Shown in pieces: positions 29,136-38,779 of a DNA stretch of 64,000 bases. Location: the NCBI RefSeq assembly GCF_004342005.1, contig NZ_SMBX01000008.1:104482-168481 (forward strand), in the 5' to 3' direction. How positions within the stretch are numbered: position 1 is the stretch's first letter; each line of letters starts with the position of its first letter. Position numbers and translations under genes: made by a program. The notes beneath the pieces were generated by a model. It did no database searches. It was not told the origin of the DNA and saw only the letters and a list, made by a program, of their open reading frames with translations. The stretch comes from Paracandidimonas soli (GTDB taxonomy: Bacteria; Pseudomonadota; Gammaproteobacteria; Burkholderiales; Burkholderiaceae_B).

Positions 29136-31685
29136 ATGACGTTTGACAGGCCAGAGACTGGCGTTGCCCAGAGACTTCTGCCCGCAGTGGTGCAGTCGCT
29201 GGTCGCGTTTGTCCTGGCCGACGATGAAGAAAACGTCCTCTTCCTGAATGCAGCCGCGGAAAACCTCTGGGGCTATCGCAAGGAAGACTTGCTGGGAAAG
29301 AGCTGCAGGATTCTGTTGCCGCTGGAGCGGCAATCGAGCTCCCTTGCCGCGGTCGCGGCGGACGAGTCCTCGCGCATGTCCGAAAATATGCATATATGCC
29401 GCAAAGACGGCGATACGCAATGCGTGGATTTTTTCTGTTCGCGCGGAGTGCTGGGTGGCGAGGGCCATTATCTGATCCAGGCTTTCGCCTTTTCGGAAAA
29501 AAATGCATTGCGGGAAGAAAACAGGCTGCTGCGCCTGATCATGAATCATGCGGCGCATGCCGTGTTCATCATCGACCGGCAACGCAGATTGCTGCAGGCC
29601 AACAAGGCGTTCACCGAACTGTTCGGCTACACCCTTGACGAAGCCATGGGGAAGGCCCCCGGAGAACTGCTCTCCAGCCCCAGGACGGATATCTCGGCGC
29701 TGGAGCGATTGCGCTCCCTTGCCTGGATGCAGGGAGGATATAAAGAAGAAATCCTGGCCCAGGACAAGTACGGGCGCGAGCTGTGGGTCAACTGCAGCCT
29801 GAACCCAATCGCCGGAGACAATGGTGAGATCACCAATGCGGTCGTGGTGCTGGAAGACGTGACTGAGCGCCGCCTGATCAGGGACCTGGAGAGGGATGTG
29901 CTCCGGGCCTTGACGAGCAGCACCTCGTTCGAGGATCTGGGTGGGTATATCTCCCGGCGCGTAAAGGAGATTGCGCCGGATATCCTGCCGTCCCTGCTGC
30001 GTGTGGATGAGCAGGACAGGCTACGCCTGTGGGCGGCCACCTATCTGCCCGATGGCTACAATGCCATGGTCGATGGCGTGCAGACCGGCGAGGGGGCCGG
30101 AAGCTGCGGAACCGCCGTGGCCAGGGGCAAGCCGGTCGTGACCGAGGACATCGCCAGCGACAAGCTCTGGCGGGGTGTCAGGGAAGCAGTGCTGGCATAC
30201 GGGCTCAGGGCCTGCTGGTCTTATCCGATCAAGCGTCCCGACGGCAGCGTGGCGGGCACCTTTGCCTTTTATTCACAACAGCCGGGCAGGCCGACGGCCT
30301 TCCATGAGTACATCATCGAAGCCAGCACGCACCTGTGCGCATTGGCGATCGAACGCGAAGAAAGCCGGCTTCAGATCAGTCGCCTGGTACAGTTCGATCA
30401 ATTGACGGGACTGCCAAACCGCAATCATCTGGCGCGCTACATCGGCGAGTGGATCGAGCAGAATCCGCGACAGGCGATGGCGGTTTTCAGTATCGGTCTC
30501 GACCGCTTCAAGGACGTCAATGACGCCCTGGGTCATAGCGCAGGCGACAGGGCGCTGGTGCAGATCGCCGGCCGCTTGCTGGAGCACGTGAATCTCAATG
30601 TGTTTCTCGGCCGTACGGAAGGCGATCTGTTCGTCATCGTGGCCACGCATTTCGATGCCACGGAAGCGTCGCGCCTGGCCGAACGCCTGCGTGCCGCGAT
30701 TGCGGCTCCGATGAGCATCGATCAGGACAGGCTCAGCCTTGGCGCAAGTGTCGGCATCAGCATGTACCCGGAAAGCGGAAGCTGTTGCGATGCGCTGCTG
30801 GAGCAGGCCAAGAAAGCCATGTATCAGGCCAAGGCATCGGGTGGCGGCGCCTGCCGCTTCTTCGATTATGAAACGCATTCCGAGGCCAAGACCAGGCTGT
30901 TCGTGGGACAGGAACTCAGGCGTGCCATAGTGGAAAGCAGGCTGCATCTGCATTATCAGCCGCAGGTCAGGGCGGGCGATGGCACGCTCTACGGCGTCGA
31001 GGCGCTGGCCCGCTGGTCCGATCCCGAGCTGGGCAGCATTCCTCCGGGAAAATTCATCGGTCTTGCGGAGGAGATCGGAGAAATAGAAAATCTGGGCCGC
31101 TGGGCGCTCAGGGAGGCCTGCCGGCAGATGGAGGCATGGCGCGGCGCAGGCATAGGGATCCCCGTGGTATCGGTGAACCTGTCGCCGTTCAGCTTCCGCG
31201 ATCGCTTGCTTCCGGACTATGTGGCGGGGCTGCTGAAGGAATACGGCTTGTCGGGCGTTGATTTGACCATCGAAATCACGGAAAGCGCCGCCATGTCGCT
31301 GACGCCGGAAAAGCTGGAAGTCGTCCATGCGCTGCGTGCATTGGGCGTCGGGCTGTCGGTGGACGATTTCGGCACGGGCTTCTCCAGCCTGTCCAATCTG
31401 GTGACATTGCCTGTCACCGAGGTCAAGATCGACCGCAGCTTCATCGACCGATGCCTGAAGGAAAAACAGCTGCGCTCGCTGGTGGCGTCCGTCATCGGCA
31501 TAGGCCAGGCCCTGCAGCTTGCCGTCGTGGCCGAAGGCGTGGAGACCGAAGAGCAGATGGCCCTGCTGGCGCTGCACCGCTGCCCCGTCATGCAGGGCTA
31601 TCTGTTTTCCAGGCCATTGCCACCCGCGGATATTCCCGCGTGGCTCTCGCATCACTCCCCGGAAAAACGCGGGGAGATGCGGTAA
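29136..31685 (+). CDS. PAS-PAS-GAF-GGDEF-EAL protein, probable c-di-GMP phosphodiesterase
   Basis: 849 residues, no membrane segment. Two PAS domains (about 15-125 and 130-250) are followed by a GAF domain (about 265-405), a GGDEF domain (about 420-580) and an EAL domain (about 590-845). The GGDEF signature is degenerate: R493-T-E-G-D-L replaces RxGGDE, so cyclase activity should be lost, although the domain may bind GTP. The EAL domain looks active: E622-A-L, VSVNLS, IEITES, DDFGTGFSS, VKIDRSF and a final MQGYLFSRPLP are all present. It is most likely a sensor-controlled phosphodiesterase in the cytoplasm. AGGAA precedes the ATG. Confidence 0.9.
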   Translation: MTFDRPETGVAQRLLPAVVQSLVAFVLADDEENVLFLNAAAENLWGYRKEDLLGKSCRILLPLERQSSSLAAVAADESSRMSENMHICRKDGDTQCVDFFCSRGVLGGEGHYLIQAFAFSEKNALREENRLLRLIMNHAAHAVFIIDRQRRLLQANKAFTELFGYTLDEAMGKAPGELLSSPRTDISALERLRSLAWMQGGYKEEILAQDKYGRELWVNCSLNPIAGDNGEITNAVVVLEDVTERRLIRDLERDVLRALTSSTSFEDLGGYISRRVKEIAPDILPSLLRVDEQDRLRLWAATYLPDGYNAMVDGVQTGEGAGSCGTAVARGKPVVTEDIASDKLWRGVREAVLAYGLRACWSYPIKRPDGSVAGTFAFYSQQPGRPTAFHEYIIEASTHLCALAIEREESRLQISRLVQFDQLTGLPNRNHLARYIGEWIEQNPRQAMAVFSIGLDRFKDVNDALGHSAGDRALVQIAGRLLEHVNLNVFLGRTEGDLFVIVATHFDATEASRLAERLRAAIAAPMSIDQDRLSLGASVGISMYPESGSCCDALLEQAKKAMYQAKASGGGACRFFDYETHSEAKTRLFVGQELRRAIVESRLHLHYQPQVRAGDGTLYGVEALARWSDPELGSIPPGKFIGLAEEIGEIENLGRWALREACRQMEAWRGAGIGIPVVSVNLSPFSFRDRLLPDYVAGLLKEYGLSGVDLTIEITESAAMSLTPEKLEVVHALRALGVGLSVDDFGTGFSSLSNLVTLPVTEVKIDRSFIDRCLKEKQLRSLVASVIGIGQALQLAVVAEGVETEEQMALLALHRCPVMQGYLFSRPLPPADIPAWLSHHSPEKRGEMR

Positions 31686-31710
31686 CCGGAGGGCGTCCCC
31701 TCCGGATTTT
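31686..31710 (+). terminator. rho-independent terminator after the GGDEF-EAL gene
   Basis: CCGGAGGG and CCCTCCGG form an 8-bp stem with a 4-base loop, followed by ATTTTC. It starts at the base after the stop codon. Confidence 0.7.
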
Positions 31711-31913
31711 CGCCGCGGGCGTTGCCAATCGGGGCGGGATACAGTCTAATTCCGTACTGACGCTGGCCCCGGCCCAGGTTTTCGCACCTGTCAGCCGCCC
31801 CGTCAAGGTGGCCGCCCTTGCCGAATGACATATGTTTTCTCGCAAGGACAGCCGGTTTTCTTTCGCTTGTCTGCGCCCAGGCTTGTGCTGCCTGTTCGCC
31901 CGGAGTAGTGTTC

Positions 31914-32483
31914 ATGTCGTTTTCCCTCGACTCGCGTCGCCGCGTCGAAGGCTTTGCCTTTCTGCTCGCCTTCGCGCTTTGTGTCCCCGTTGCCAACTGG
32001 ATGGTACAGAATGTCGGTACTGTCTGCCATCCTGGCGGTCCCTGCCTGATTCCAGTCGCCCCCGGTTTGATGTCGCCCAGCGCGGTATTGATGGCGGGTC
32101 TGGCTCTGGTGCTGCGCGATCTGGTCCAGCGCCGCCTTGGCGTTTCGTGGTCTGTCGTGGCGATCGCCGTCGGCGGCGTATTGTCGTGGTGGGTTGCGCC
32201 GCCCGCGCTGGTTGTCGCGTCCGTCGCGGCCTTTCTGTTTTCCGAGCTGGCCGACTTGGCCGTCTATACGCCACTGCAGCGCCGCCGCCTGGTGCTGGCC
32301 GTGGTGGCCTCCAGCATCGTCGGCCTGGTGATCGATACGCTCATCTTCCTGTGGCTGGCGTTCGGCAGCCTGGAATACACATGGGGCCAGATCGTGGGCA
32401 AGAGCTGGATGGTGCTGCTGGCCATCCCCGTGATCCGTCTGCTGCGCCGGCGCGAACTTGCCATGGGCATGCAGCCGGCCTGA
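31914..32483 (+). CDS. yhhQ: queuosine precursor transporter (VUT family, YhhQ-like)
   Basis: 189 residues from the ATG at 31914, with CGGAG about 8 bases upstream. Five to six membrane helices; conserved family stretches include [10 protein letters not shown] and [16 protein letters not shown]. The family imports preQ0/preQ1 across the inner membrane. queF follows 32 bases on, so uptake and reduction of the queuosine precursor are encoded together. No preQ1 riboswitch is evident in the leader. Confidence 0.85.
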   Translation: MSFSLDSRRRVEGFAFLLAFALCVPVANWMVQNVGTVCHPGGPCLIPVAPGLMSPSAVLMAGLALVLRDLVQRRLGVSWSVVAIAVGGVLSWWVAPPALVVASVAAFLFSELADLAVYTPLQRRRLVLAVVASSIVGLVIDTLIFLWLAFGSLEYTWGQIVGKSWMVLLAIPVIRLLRRRELAMGMQPA

Positions 32484-32515
32484 CCACTGCCACCCCCGTA
32501 TTCAAGGAGATTTCA

Positions 32516-32980
32516 ATGTCCAGTAGTGACGTTTCTTCGCTGAGCCAGCTCGGCCGCATGGTCGAGGCTCCGGCGGACCCGCAGTCCGCCGTCCTGGAGC
32601 GCGTGCCGAACCCGCATCCGGATACCGCCTATGTCGCCCGTTTCACCGCGCCGGAGTTCACCTCGCTTTGCCCTGTGACCGGGCAGCCCGATTTCGCGCA
32701 CCTGGTCATCGACTATGTGCCGCAGGATTGGCTGGTGGAATCCAAGTCCCTCAAGCTTTACCTGACATCGTTCCGCAACCACGGTGCGTTCCACGAGGAT
32801 TGCACCGTATCCATCGGCAAGCGGCTGGTTGCCCTGCTGGAGCCCCGTTGGCTGCGCATTGCCGGCTACTGGTATCCGCGTGGCGGCATTCCCATCGATG
32901 TGTTCTGGCAGACCGGCAATGCGCCGGATGGCGTGTGGGTGCCGGATACGGGAGTGCCCGCCTACCGGGGAAGAGGCTGA
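32516..32980 (+). CDS. queF: NADPH-dependent 7-cyano-7-deazaguanine reductase (short QueF)
   Basis: 154 residues, the unimodular type. The thioimide-forming Cys52 lies in [12 protein letters not shown] together with Asp59, and the substrate-binding Glu/His motif is in NHGAFHEDC. QueF reduces preQ0 to preQ1 in queuosine biosynthesis, in the cytoplasm. AAGGAGA sits upstream of the ATG. It forms a unit with yhhQ and is followed by a solitary TnpB right-end-like hairpin. Confidence 0.94.
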   Translation: MSSSDVSSLSQLGRMVEAPADPQSAVLERVPNPHPDTAYVARFTAPEFTSLCPVTGQPDFAHLVIDYVPQDWLVESKSLKLYLTSFRNHGAFHEDCTVSIGKRLVALLEPRWLRIAGYWYPRGGIPIDVFWQTGNAPDGVWVPDTGVPAYRGRG

Positions 32981-32998
32981 GACACCGGTCCAGCTGTG

Positions 32999-33033
32999 GC
33001 GAGGAAGCTCCCGACTTCAGGCGGGAGTGACTC
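32999..33033 (+). repeat. solitary IS200/IS605 (TnpB) right-end-like motif, copy 2
   Basis: GCGAGGAAGCTCCCGAC, loop, then GGCGGGAGTGACTC; CTCCCG pairs with CGGGAG. It lies 18 bases after the queF stop and differs from copy 1 by a few loop bases. No transposase is adjacent. It may now serve as the queF terminator stem, although no T-run follows. Confidence 0.6.
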
Positions 33034-33204
33034 GCAGCCGTGCCGCCGCGGCGCATGATGTGCGTTTATATTTATATTGCATAAAGAACCAAGAAAATGA
33101 TTATTTGAGTTGGGTTCCTGTCTCTATAAACTATCCCCAATGCAGAAAAATGCAGAAATCATAGGCTGGCGATGATGGGCCGGCGCGAAGACAGGGGAGT
33201 GTGT

Positions 33205-34185
33205 ATGAAGCAGGAAATACGAGGCTGGCGGGGCTGGGTGGCAGCGGCGCTGATGGCTCTGCCGTTGCAACTGGCCGCGGCGGAAAGCTTTCCGAGCAAG
33301 CCGATCCGGCTGGTGGCCCCCTTTGTCCCCGGAGGAACGGTGGATGCAGTTTCCAGGGCGCTCTCCGTTCACCTCGCCCAGGAGCTCGGCCAGCAGATCG
33401 TGGTGGAAAATCGCTCGGGGGCGTCGGGCAATATCGGCGCGGAATCCGTCGCGCGTTCACCCGCGGACGGGCATACAGTGCTGTTGACGGCCAGCACCAT
33501 CATTGTCAACCCGCTGGTCATGAAAGAGCAGCCCCGTTTCAATCTGGACGATGATTTCACGCCGATCGGCATGGTCGCCAGTACGCCGCTGGTCTTCGTC
33601 GTCGCGCCGGACAGCGGCGTGAACAATGTCCAGGATTTCATCGCCCATGCCAAGGCCCATCCCGACCGGGTGAACTTCGGCGTGGGCGGTTTCGGCTCCG
33701 GCGGCCACCTGGCCATGGAATCCTTCAACGTGGAAACCGGCACGCGCATCCCGATGGTGATCTACAAGGGGTCGGCGCATGCATTGACCGACATCGCGGG
33801 CGGACAGGTCAGCGCCATCATGGATCCGGTGCTGACGACGCTCCCGCTGGTCCGGGCGGAACGCCTGCGCGCCATCGCCGTCACGGGCGAGCGGCGTAGT
33901 GATCTGCTGCCCGATGTGCCGACGCTGAAAGAGGCTGGAGTTCCGAACATGGATTTCGTATCCTGGTACGGCATGTGGGCGCCGGCCGGTCTTCCCGATG
34001 AGGTCGCCGTGCGCCTGCAGGAAGCGCTGGCCAAGGTCCTGGCCAAGCCGGAAGTACGCGCATGGCTGGCGGAGCAGGGGCTGAATCCGGGCGAGTCGAC
34101 AGGCGCGCAGTTCGCCGGGCTGGTGCGCGAGGAAAGGCGCAAATATGCGCGTGTCGTCGAGCAGGCGGGCATCGAGGCCAAATAA
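33205..34185 (+). CDS. Bug-family (TctC-like) periplasmic solute-binding protein
   Basis: 326 residues from the ATG at 33205, with AGGGGAG upstream. A signal peptide of about 27 residues (AAA-ES cleavage) precedes the typical start FPSKPIRLVAPFVPGGTVDA and VVENRSGASGNIGAE; the usual ...DFVSWYGMWAPAGLPD motif is near the end. Such receptors bind carboxylates or amides in the periplasm, often for a tripartite transporter. No tctA/tctB is in the window, so this is an orphan receptor. Its downstream side is occupied by a TnpB-type insertion element. Confidence 0.9.
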   Translation: MKQEIRGWRGWVAAALMALPLQLAAAESFPSKPIRLVAPFVPGGTVDAVSRALSVHLAQELGQQIVVENRSGASGNIGAESVARSPADGHTVLLTASTIIVNPLVMKEQPRFNLDDDFTPIGMVASTPLVFVVAPDSGVNNVQDFIAHAKAHPDRVNFGVGGFGSGGHLAMESFNVETGTRIPMVIYKGSAHALTDIAGGQVSAIMDPVLTTLPLVRAERLRAIAVTGERRSDLLPDVPTLKEAGVPNMDFVSWYGMWAPAGLPDEVAVRLQEALAKVLAKPEVRAWLAEQGLNPGESTGAQFAGLVREERRKYARVVEQAGIEAK

Positions 34186-34277
34186 CAATGCCTCCGCGGC
34201 CAGCTGTGCGGGATCGTCCGGCCCGCATGGCCGGCAAGGGGGCTGCCGGCGGCATGATGGCGGTCGTCCGCGTGCAT

Positions 34278-35537
34278 TGACATCCTCCCGTTCCTCAACC
34301 TGTGGTTGCCGCTTGCGCGGAAAGGAAGGGGATTCCTACGGCACCCAGGCGCGGCATTGAGCCGCCCCTGAGCCGCTTCGGTGGGTTCCTGCTGCTGGCG
34401 ACCTGACCGCATCGCTCACTTCACAGGCGAACCGGGCGTGTCCCGCCCTTAACACATTGATCGCACCGACCACATCGGCGTTTTCCTCGAAGCCACACCC
34501 GACGCACCGGAACCGCGCTTGCGTGAGCCGACTGTCCGCCGACACATGACCGCAGCACGGACACGTCCGGCTCGTGTTCCGCGGCGGCACGGCGATCAGA
34601 TACCCGCCGTTCCACGCCAGCTTGTAGTCCAGTTGGCGGCGGAACTCGAACCAGCCTTGGTCGAGGATGGCTTTGTTCAGGCCCGACTTGGCCCGAACCT
34701 GCTTGCCCGGCTGCTCGGTGGTACCTGCCGCCGACCTGGACATGTTCCGAACCTGCAAGTCCTCGATACAAACCAGCGCGTGGTTTTTGCTGATGGCTGT
34801 CGTGGCCTTGTGCAGGTAGTCGCGGCGAGCATTGCCGATGCGGGCATGAATACGCTGGACGCGGGCTTTCGCGCGCTTCCAGTTGCTGCTGAACTTCATT
34901 TTACGGCTCATGGCCTGCTGTGCACAGCGCAGCGCCATCTCATGCTGCTTGAAGCTGTTGAGCGGCGCATGGAACGTGCCGTCCGAGAGCGTGGCGAAGC
35001 GGGCGATGCCCATGTCGATGCCCACCGCTGTCGTGGATTGCGGCAAGGGCTGCGCGACTTCACGCTCAGTCTGGATGGACACGAACCATTTACCATCGGA
35101 CAGGCTGACGGTGACATTCTTCACCGTACCCAGGACACGGTGGCTGTTGCGGTAGCGCAGCCAGCCCAGCAAAGAAGTTGGCATAAGCTCGCTCCAGATC
35201 CTTCAACGCCTGCTGCAGCGCCTGGCTGGGCGCGTCGGACAGCCAGCAGGTTTGCGCCCGGGCCTTCCACTGGACCAGCGCCTTGCACAGATCGGCGTAG
35301 CTCAGCGTCTTTTCGCCTTGCGCAAAGCGTTCTTTCTGCAAGGCCAGCGCCTTATTGAATACGAAGCGGCGCATGTGGCGCTGCTGTTCGCCAGTGGGCA
35401 TCAGTGCGTATCGGAAGGCTTGAAGGCGTCGCATGACTCATGGAACTGTTTATATATACAGCATTATAGGATGGCTGCGCCATCCGCGCTATCCATCCCA
35501 GCCATGAATGGCTGGGCTTTCCGCGCAAGAGGGTAAT
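34278..35537 (-). mobile_element. IS200/IS605-family element of the tnpB-only (IS1341) type, damaged
   Basis: The right end reads (minus strand) GAATCCCCTTCC, a loop, GAGGAACGGGAGGATGTCA and ends about 34278; it overlaps the tnpB stop codon, as omegaRNA-bearing right ends do. The left-end region beyond the tnpB start holds two hairpins: GATGG/CCATC at 35470-35484, and CCCAGCCA-TGAA-TGGCTGGG at 35497-35516, a common subterminal hairpin in this group. The exact left tip (near 35537) is uncertain. No tnpA is present, so mobility would need TnpA in trans. Confidence 0.75.
34336..35434 (-). pseudogene. tnpB: RNA-guided nuclease TnpB, disrupted by an internal deletion
   Basis: The first part (35434 to about 35175) encodes the N-terminal helix-turn-helix region (RRLQAFRYALMPTGEQQRH) up to AYANFFAG; the rest (from about 35170, another frame) starts at GWLRYRNSHRVLGTVKN. 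In intact homologues a few tens of residues separate these blocks, so a deletion has removed them and shifted the frame. Downstream, all RuvC catalytic positions remain: Asp in VGIDMGIA, Glu in VCIEDLQ, Asp in ENADVVGAIN, and the zinc finger CPCCG/CVGCG. Full-length TnpB cannot be made. Confidence 0.85.
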
Positions 35538-35579
35538 ATGGCTTTCCCGCAGGCGGGCCCTGCGATTTTGCGAACCGCC

Positions 35580-36464
35580 ATGAAACTGGACTCGATCACT
35601 GTCCGCCTGCTGCTGGCCATCGCCGAAGAAGGCAGTATTTCGCGAGCAGCGGAAACCTGCAGGCTGGCAGTGGCGGCGGCCTCGCGTCGTCTGTCGGAAC
35701 TGGAGGCGCAGCTTGGCGTTGCGCTGTTCGAGCGTAAGCCGCATGGCGTAAAGCTCACGGTCGCCGGCGAGCAACTGCTGCGGCATGTCCACCAGATCGA
35801 CAGCCTGGTGCATCGCTTGCGCGACGATGCCCGAGCCCTGGGACGGGGCAGCGAAGGGAGAGTCATTATTGGCGCTCCAAAGGCGGCAATAATGCAGTTC
35901 CTGGGACGGGATCTGGCAAACGTGCAAAGCCGCTATCCAGGCATCGCCCTGAAAGTGGTCGAGGAAAACAGCAAGATCATCCAGCAATTGTTGCGCGATA
36001 AAGTCATCGATATCGGCATTTACGAGCAGACGCTCGGTTTCCTGAATATGCCGCGCCATGCTTACCGCAACGATCATCTGGCGCTGATCCATCATCCCGG
36101 GTTTTTTCATCTGGGAAGCGGGCCTGTTTCCATCGAACAACTGATGGATCTGCCTATCGTTTGCCTGGGCCGCGGTTCGGCCATTCTGGCTGCCGTGCAG
36201 CGCACCTATCAATTGCATGGCCGGCATTTCCAGGACGACCTGACGGTCAGCGGGTTCGACACCATGCTGGCTCTCGTCAGGGAAGGGCTGGGAATCGGCC
36301 TCATTCCTCCCGGCGTTGCACGGCGCCTGGATCCGGCGGGAGAACTGCGGCAACTGGAACTGGCCGGGAACTGGCATCAGCGGCACTATGTGCTGTCCAG
36401 CGTCGAAGGCAGGGCCCAGCGCCTGGCGCTCGAGCGCGTGGTCGATACACTCCTGCATCCCTGA
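35580..36464 (+). CDS. LysR-family transcriptional regulator
   Basis: 294 residues from the ATG at 35580. The helix-turn-helix lies at about 18-60 (GSISRAAETCRLAVAAASRR), followed by the co-inducer domain. It reads in the same direction as the Bug-CaiB-crotonase operon that begins 150 bases on, and probably controls it. The upstream flank is the left end of the TnpB element, so the native promoter may have been altered by the insertion. Confidence 0.86.
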   Translation: MKLDSITVRLLLAIAEEGSISRAAETCRLAVAAASRRLSELEAQLGVALFERKPHGVKLTVAGEQLLRHVHQIDSLVHRLRDDARALGRGSEGRVIIGAPKAAIMQFLGRDLANVQSRYPGIALKVVEENSKIIQQLLRDKVIDIGIYEQTLGFLNMPRHAYRNDHLALIHHPGFFHLGSGPVSIEQLMDLPIVCLGRGSAILAAVQRTYQLHGRHFQDDLTVSGFDTMLALVREGLGIGLIPPGVARRLDPAGELRQLELAGNWHQRHYVLSSVEGRAQRLALERVVDTLLHP

Positions 36465-36612
36465 TAGCCGTCCAGGCCGCGCCTGGCCTCTCGAATCTTT
36501 ATGTGTCCCTCTGGTTTGCTGAAATTCGAAACCAGACATGATGTGAATCATATTGCGGCGAAAGTGCACGGAATGAACAATAGCCATACAACAACATTCC
36601 GTAGGAGACTCA

Positions 36613-37599
36613 ATGATGAAACGGCGTCATTTCCTGGCCGGCGCAGCCGCGCTGATGACCAGTCCCTGGCACGCCTGGGCGCAACCCTCTTCCTTGCCTG
36701 AGGGGCAAATCCGTATTTTCGTCGGCTGGGCTCCGGGCGGCGGCACGGATACGTTTGCGCGCATCATCAGCCAGAAGCTGGGAGAGCGCTGGGGCAAGGC
36801 CGTGGTGGTCGAGAACAAGCCCGGCGCCACCGGCATGCTGGCCGCCGGCTACTTCGCCAACACGGAATGCAGGGAAGGCATCAACCTGCTGATCACTCAT
36901 GTCAACACGCATGCCATTGCTCCGCACCTGTTCCAGTCGCGCATCAATTACGATGCATTGAAAGATTTCACACCCATTGTCTCGATCGGGGCGACGCCGC
37001 ACCTGCTGGTGACCAGCGTCGACAATCCCGTCGACTCCGTGCAGGAAATCGTCGAGGCGTGCCGCGCCGCGCCGGGGAAAGTCACATTCGGTTCCTCGGG
37101 CGTCGGCTCGGTCCAGCACCTGGCCATCGCCATGTTCAATGCCGCGGCGGATGTCCAGGGCCTGCACGTGCCGTACAAGGGATCGGGACCCATGCATTCC
37201 GACATGATGGGGCGCCAGATCGGGTACAGCTTCGACACCATGACGGCCTCGGCGCCGCATGTGCAGGGCGGACGCTTCAAGGCGCTGGCCCAGACCCGCA
37301 TGACGCGCACGAAGAGCTTTCCCGATTTGCCCACCATGGATGAGCTGGGATTCAAGAACTATGACGCATCGAGCTGGTATGGGGTGTCCGGACCGTCCGG
37401 CATGCCCGCGGAAATCGTGCAGATGCTGAACGAGGAAATCAATGCCGTGCTGGCCATGCCCGACGTCGTGGAGCGGTTCGAGGGCTACGGCGTGGAGGAT
37501 GGCGGCGGTTCGGCAGAGAAGTTCGCCGGCTTCATGCAGGACGAATATACGAAGTGGGGCGAGGTCGTTCGCGTCGCGGGTGTCACAGCAGAGGGGTAA
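36613..37599 (+). CDS. Bug-family (TctC-like) periplasmic solute-binding protein
   Basis: 328 residues with a twin-arginine-looking signal (MMKRRHFLAGAAAL; no full SRRxFLK motif), cleaved near AWA-QP. The body carries the Bug signatures IRIFVGWAPGGGTDTFAR and VVVENKPGATGMLAAGYFA. It is the first gene of an operon with a class III CoA-transferase and a crotonase, which suggests that the bound solute is a carboxylate that is then activated to a CoA ester. An extended AT-rich region precedes it (36500-36600). Confidence 0.9.
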   Translation: MMKRRHFLAGAAALMTSPWHAWAQPSSLPEGQIRIFVGWAPGGGTDTFARIISQKLGERWGKAVVVENKPGATGMLAAGYFANTECREGINLLITHVNTHAIAPHLFQSRINYDALKDFTPIVSIGATPHLLVTSVDNPVDSVQEIVEACRAAPGKVTFGSSGVGSVQHLAIAMFNAAADVQGLHVPYKGSGPMHSDMMGRQIGYSFDTMTASAPHVQGGRFKALAQTRMTRTKSFPDLPTMDELGFKNYDASSWYGVSGPSGMPAEIVQMLNEEINAVLAMPDVVERFEGYGVEDGGGSAEKFAGFMQDEYTKWGEVVRVAGVTAEG

Positions 37600-37603
37600 G
37601 AAA

Positions 37604-38779
37604 ATGTCGAAGAGCGCAGTGAATCTGCCGTTGAAAGGGGTGCGTGTGCTGGATGTGAGCCAGGTCATGGCGGGGCCGTTTGCCTGCATGCTGCTTGGCG
37701 ACATGGGGGCCGATGTCATCAAGATCGAGCCGCCGCAGGGGGACCAGACGCGCGCCGCCATGGGATTCAAGATGCGCGGTCCGGACAGCATGGGGTTTCT
37801 CAATATGAACCGGAACAAACGCTCTCTTTCACTGGATCTGAAGGATGAGCGTGATCGCGAGGTGTTCTATCGTCTGGTCGAGACGGCCGATATCCTGGTG
37901 GAAAATTACCGGCCCGGCGTGGTGCAGCGGCTGGGCATCGACTACGACACGCTCAAGGCGCGCAACCCGCGCCTGGTGTATGCCAGTATTTCCGGTTTCG
38001 GGCAAAGCGGCCCCTGGTCGACCAGGCCGGGGTTCGATCTGATGGCGCAGGCCATGTCGGGCGTCATGAGCGTGACGGGCTACCCGGACAGTCCACCGGT
38101 CAAGGCGGGAGTGCCGGTCGCCGACATAGGCTGCGCCATGTTCGCGGTCTACGCCATTCTCTCGGCCTATATCGGCGTGAAGAACGGTGCGGAGGGGCAG
38201 CACATCGACGCCGCGTTGTTCGACGCCGCCATGGCGTTCTCTATCTGGGACATGTCGTCCTATTGGGGGACGGGCGAGGCGCCCGGCCCCGTGGGTACCA
38301 GCAACAAAATGAGCGCGCCGTACCAGGCCGTGAAGGCGCGCGACGGATATTTCGTCATGGGGGCGACGAACCAGAAGCTGTGGGCCAGGCTGTGCGGCCT
38401 GATCGAACGGCCAGATCTGCTGGAGCATGCGGATTACGCTACGATCGCGGATCGCCTGAAGAACCGCGAGGCGTTGATCGATGAGTTGGAAAAGGAACTG
38501 GCCAGGCGCGACAGCCAGGAATGGGTGGACCTGATGCTGGAAACCGGCATCCCGGCCGGGCCCATCCTTTCTTATCCGGAGGCGTTTGACAGCGAGCATG
38601 GCCAGCATCGGGGCATGTGCATGGAAATCGACCATCCCATCGAAGGCAAGGTCAAGAATATCGGTTTTCCCGTCAAGCTTTCCGGCACGCCGCAGCAGGT
38701 ACGCCGCCATCCTCCGCTGCTGGGCGAGCACAACCAGGAAATTCTCGCCGAACTGGGAATGGAAGCGCACCATGAGTGA
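37604..38779 (+). CDS. class III (CaiB/BaiF) CoA-transferase
   Basis: 391 residues from the ATG at 37604, four bases after the Bug stop. The N-terminal motif VLDVSQVMAGPFACMLLGDMGADVIKIE and the catalytic Asp in RPGFDLMAQAMSG (about residue 145) mark the family, along with the C-terminal EHNQEILAELG. It moves CoA between acids such as succinate, carnitine or an aromatic acid. The substrate is probably what the upstream receptor delivers. It overlaps the crotonase gene by 8 bases. Confidence 0.9.
   Translation: MSKSAVNLPLKGVRVLDVSQVMAGPFACMLLGDMGADVIKIEPPQGDQTRAAMGFKMRGPDSMGFLNMNRNKRSLSLDLKDERDREVFYRLVETADILVENYRPGVVQRLGIDYDTLKARNPRLVYASISGFGQSGPWSTRPGFDLMAQAMSGVMSVTGYPDSPPVKAGVPVADIGCAMFAVYAILSAYIGVKNGAEGQHIDAALFDAAMAFSIWDMSSYWGTGEAPGPVGTSNKMSAPYQAVKARDGYFVMGATNQKLWARLCGLIERPDLLEHADYATIADRLKNREALIDELEKELARRDSQEWVDLMLETGIPAGPILSYPEAFDSEHGQHRGMCMEIDHPIEGKVKNIGFPVKLSGTPQQVRRHPPLLGEHNQEILAELGMEAHHE

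Noticed and set aside
31711..31913. preQ1 riboswitch before yhhQ-queF
   Set aside because: The leader is GC-rich and I could not find the short A-rich pseudoknot tail or a class II layout.
35352..36587. 411-codon minus-strand frame
   Set aside because: Antisense to the LysR gene and the left end of the TnpB element; no domain.
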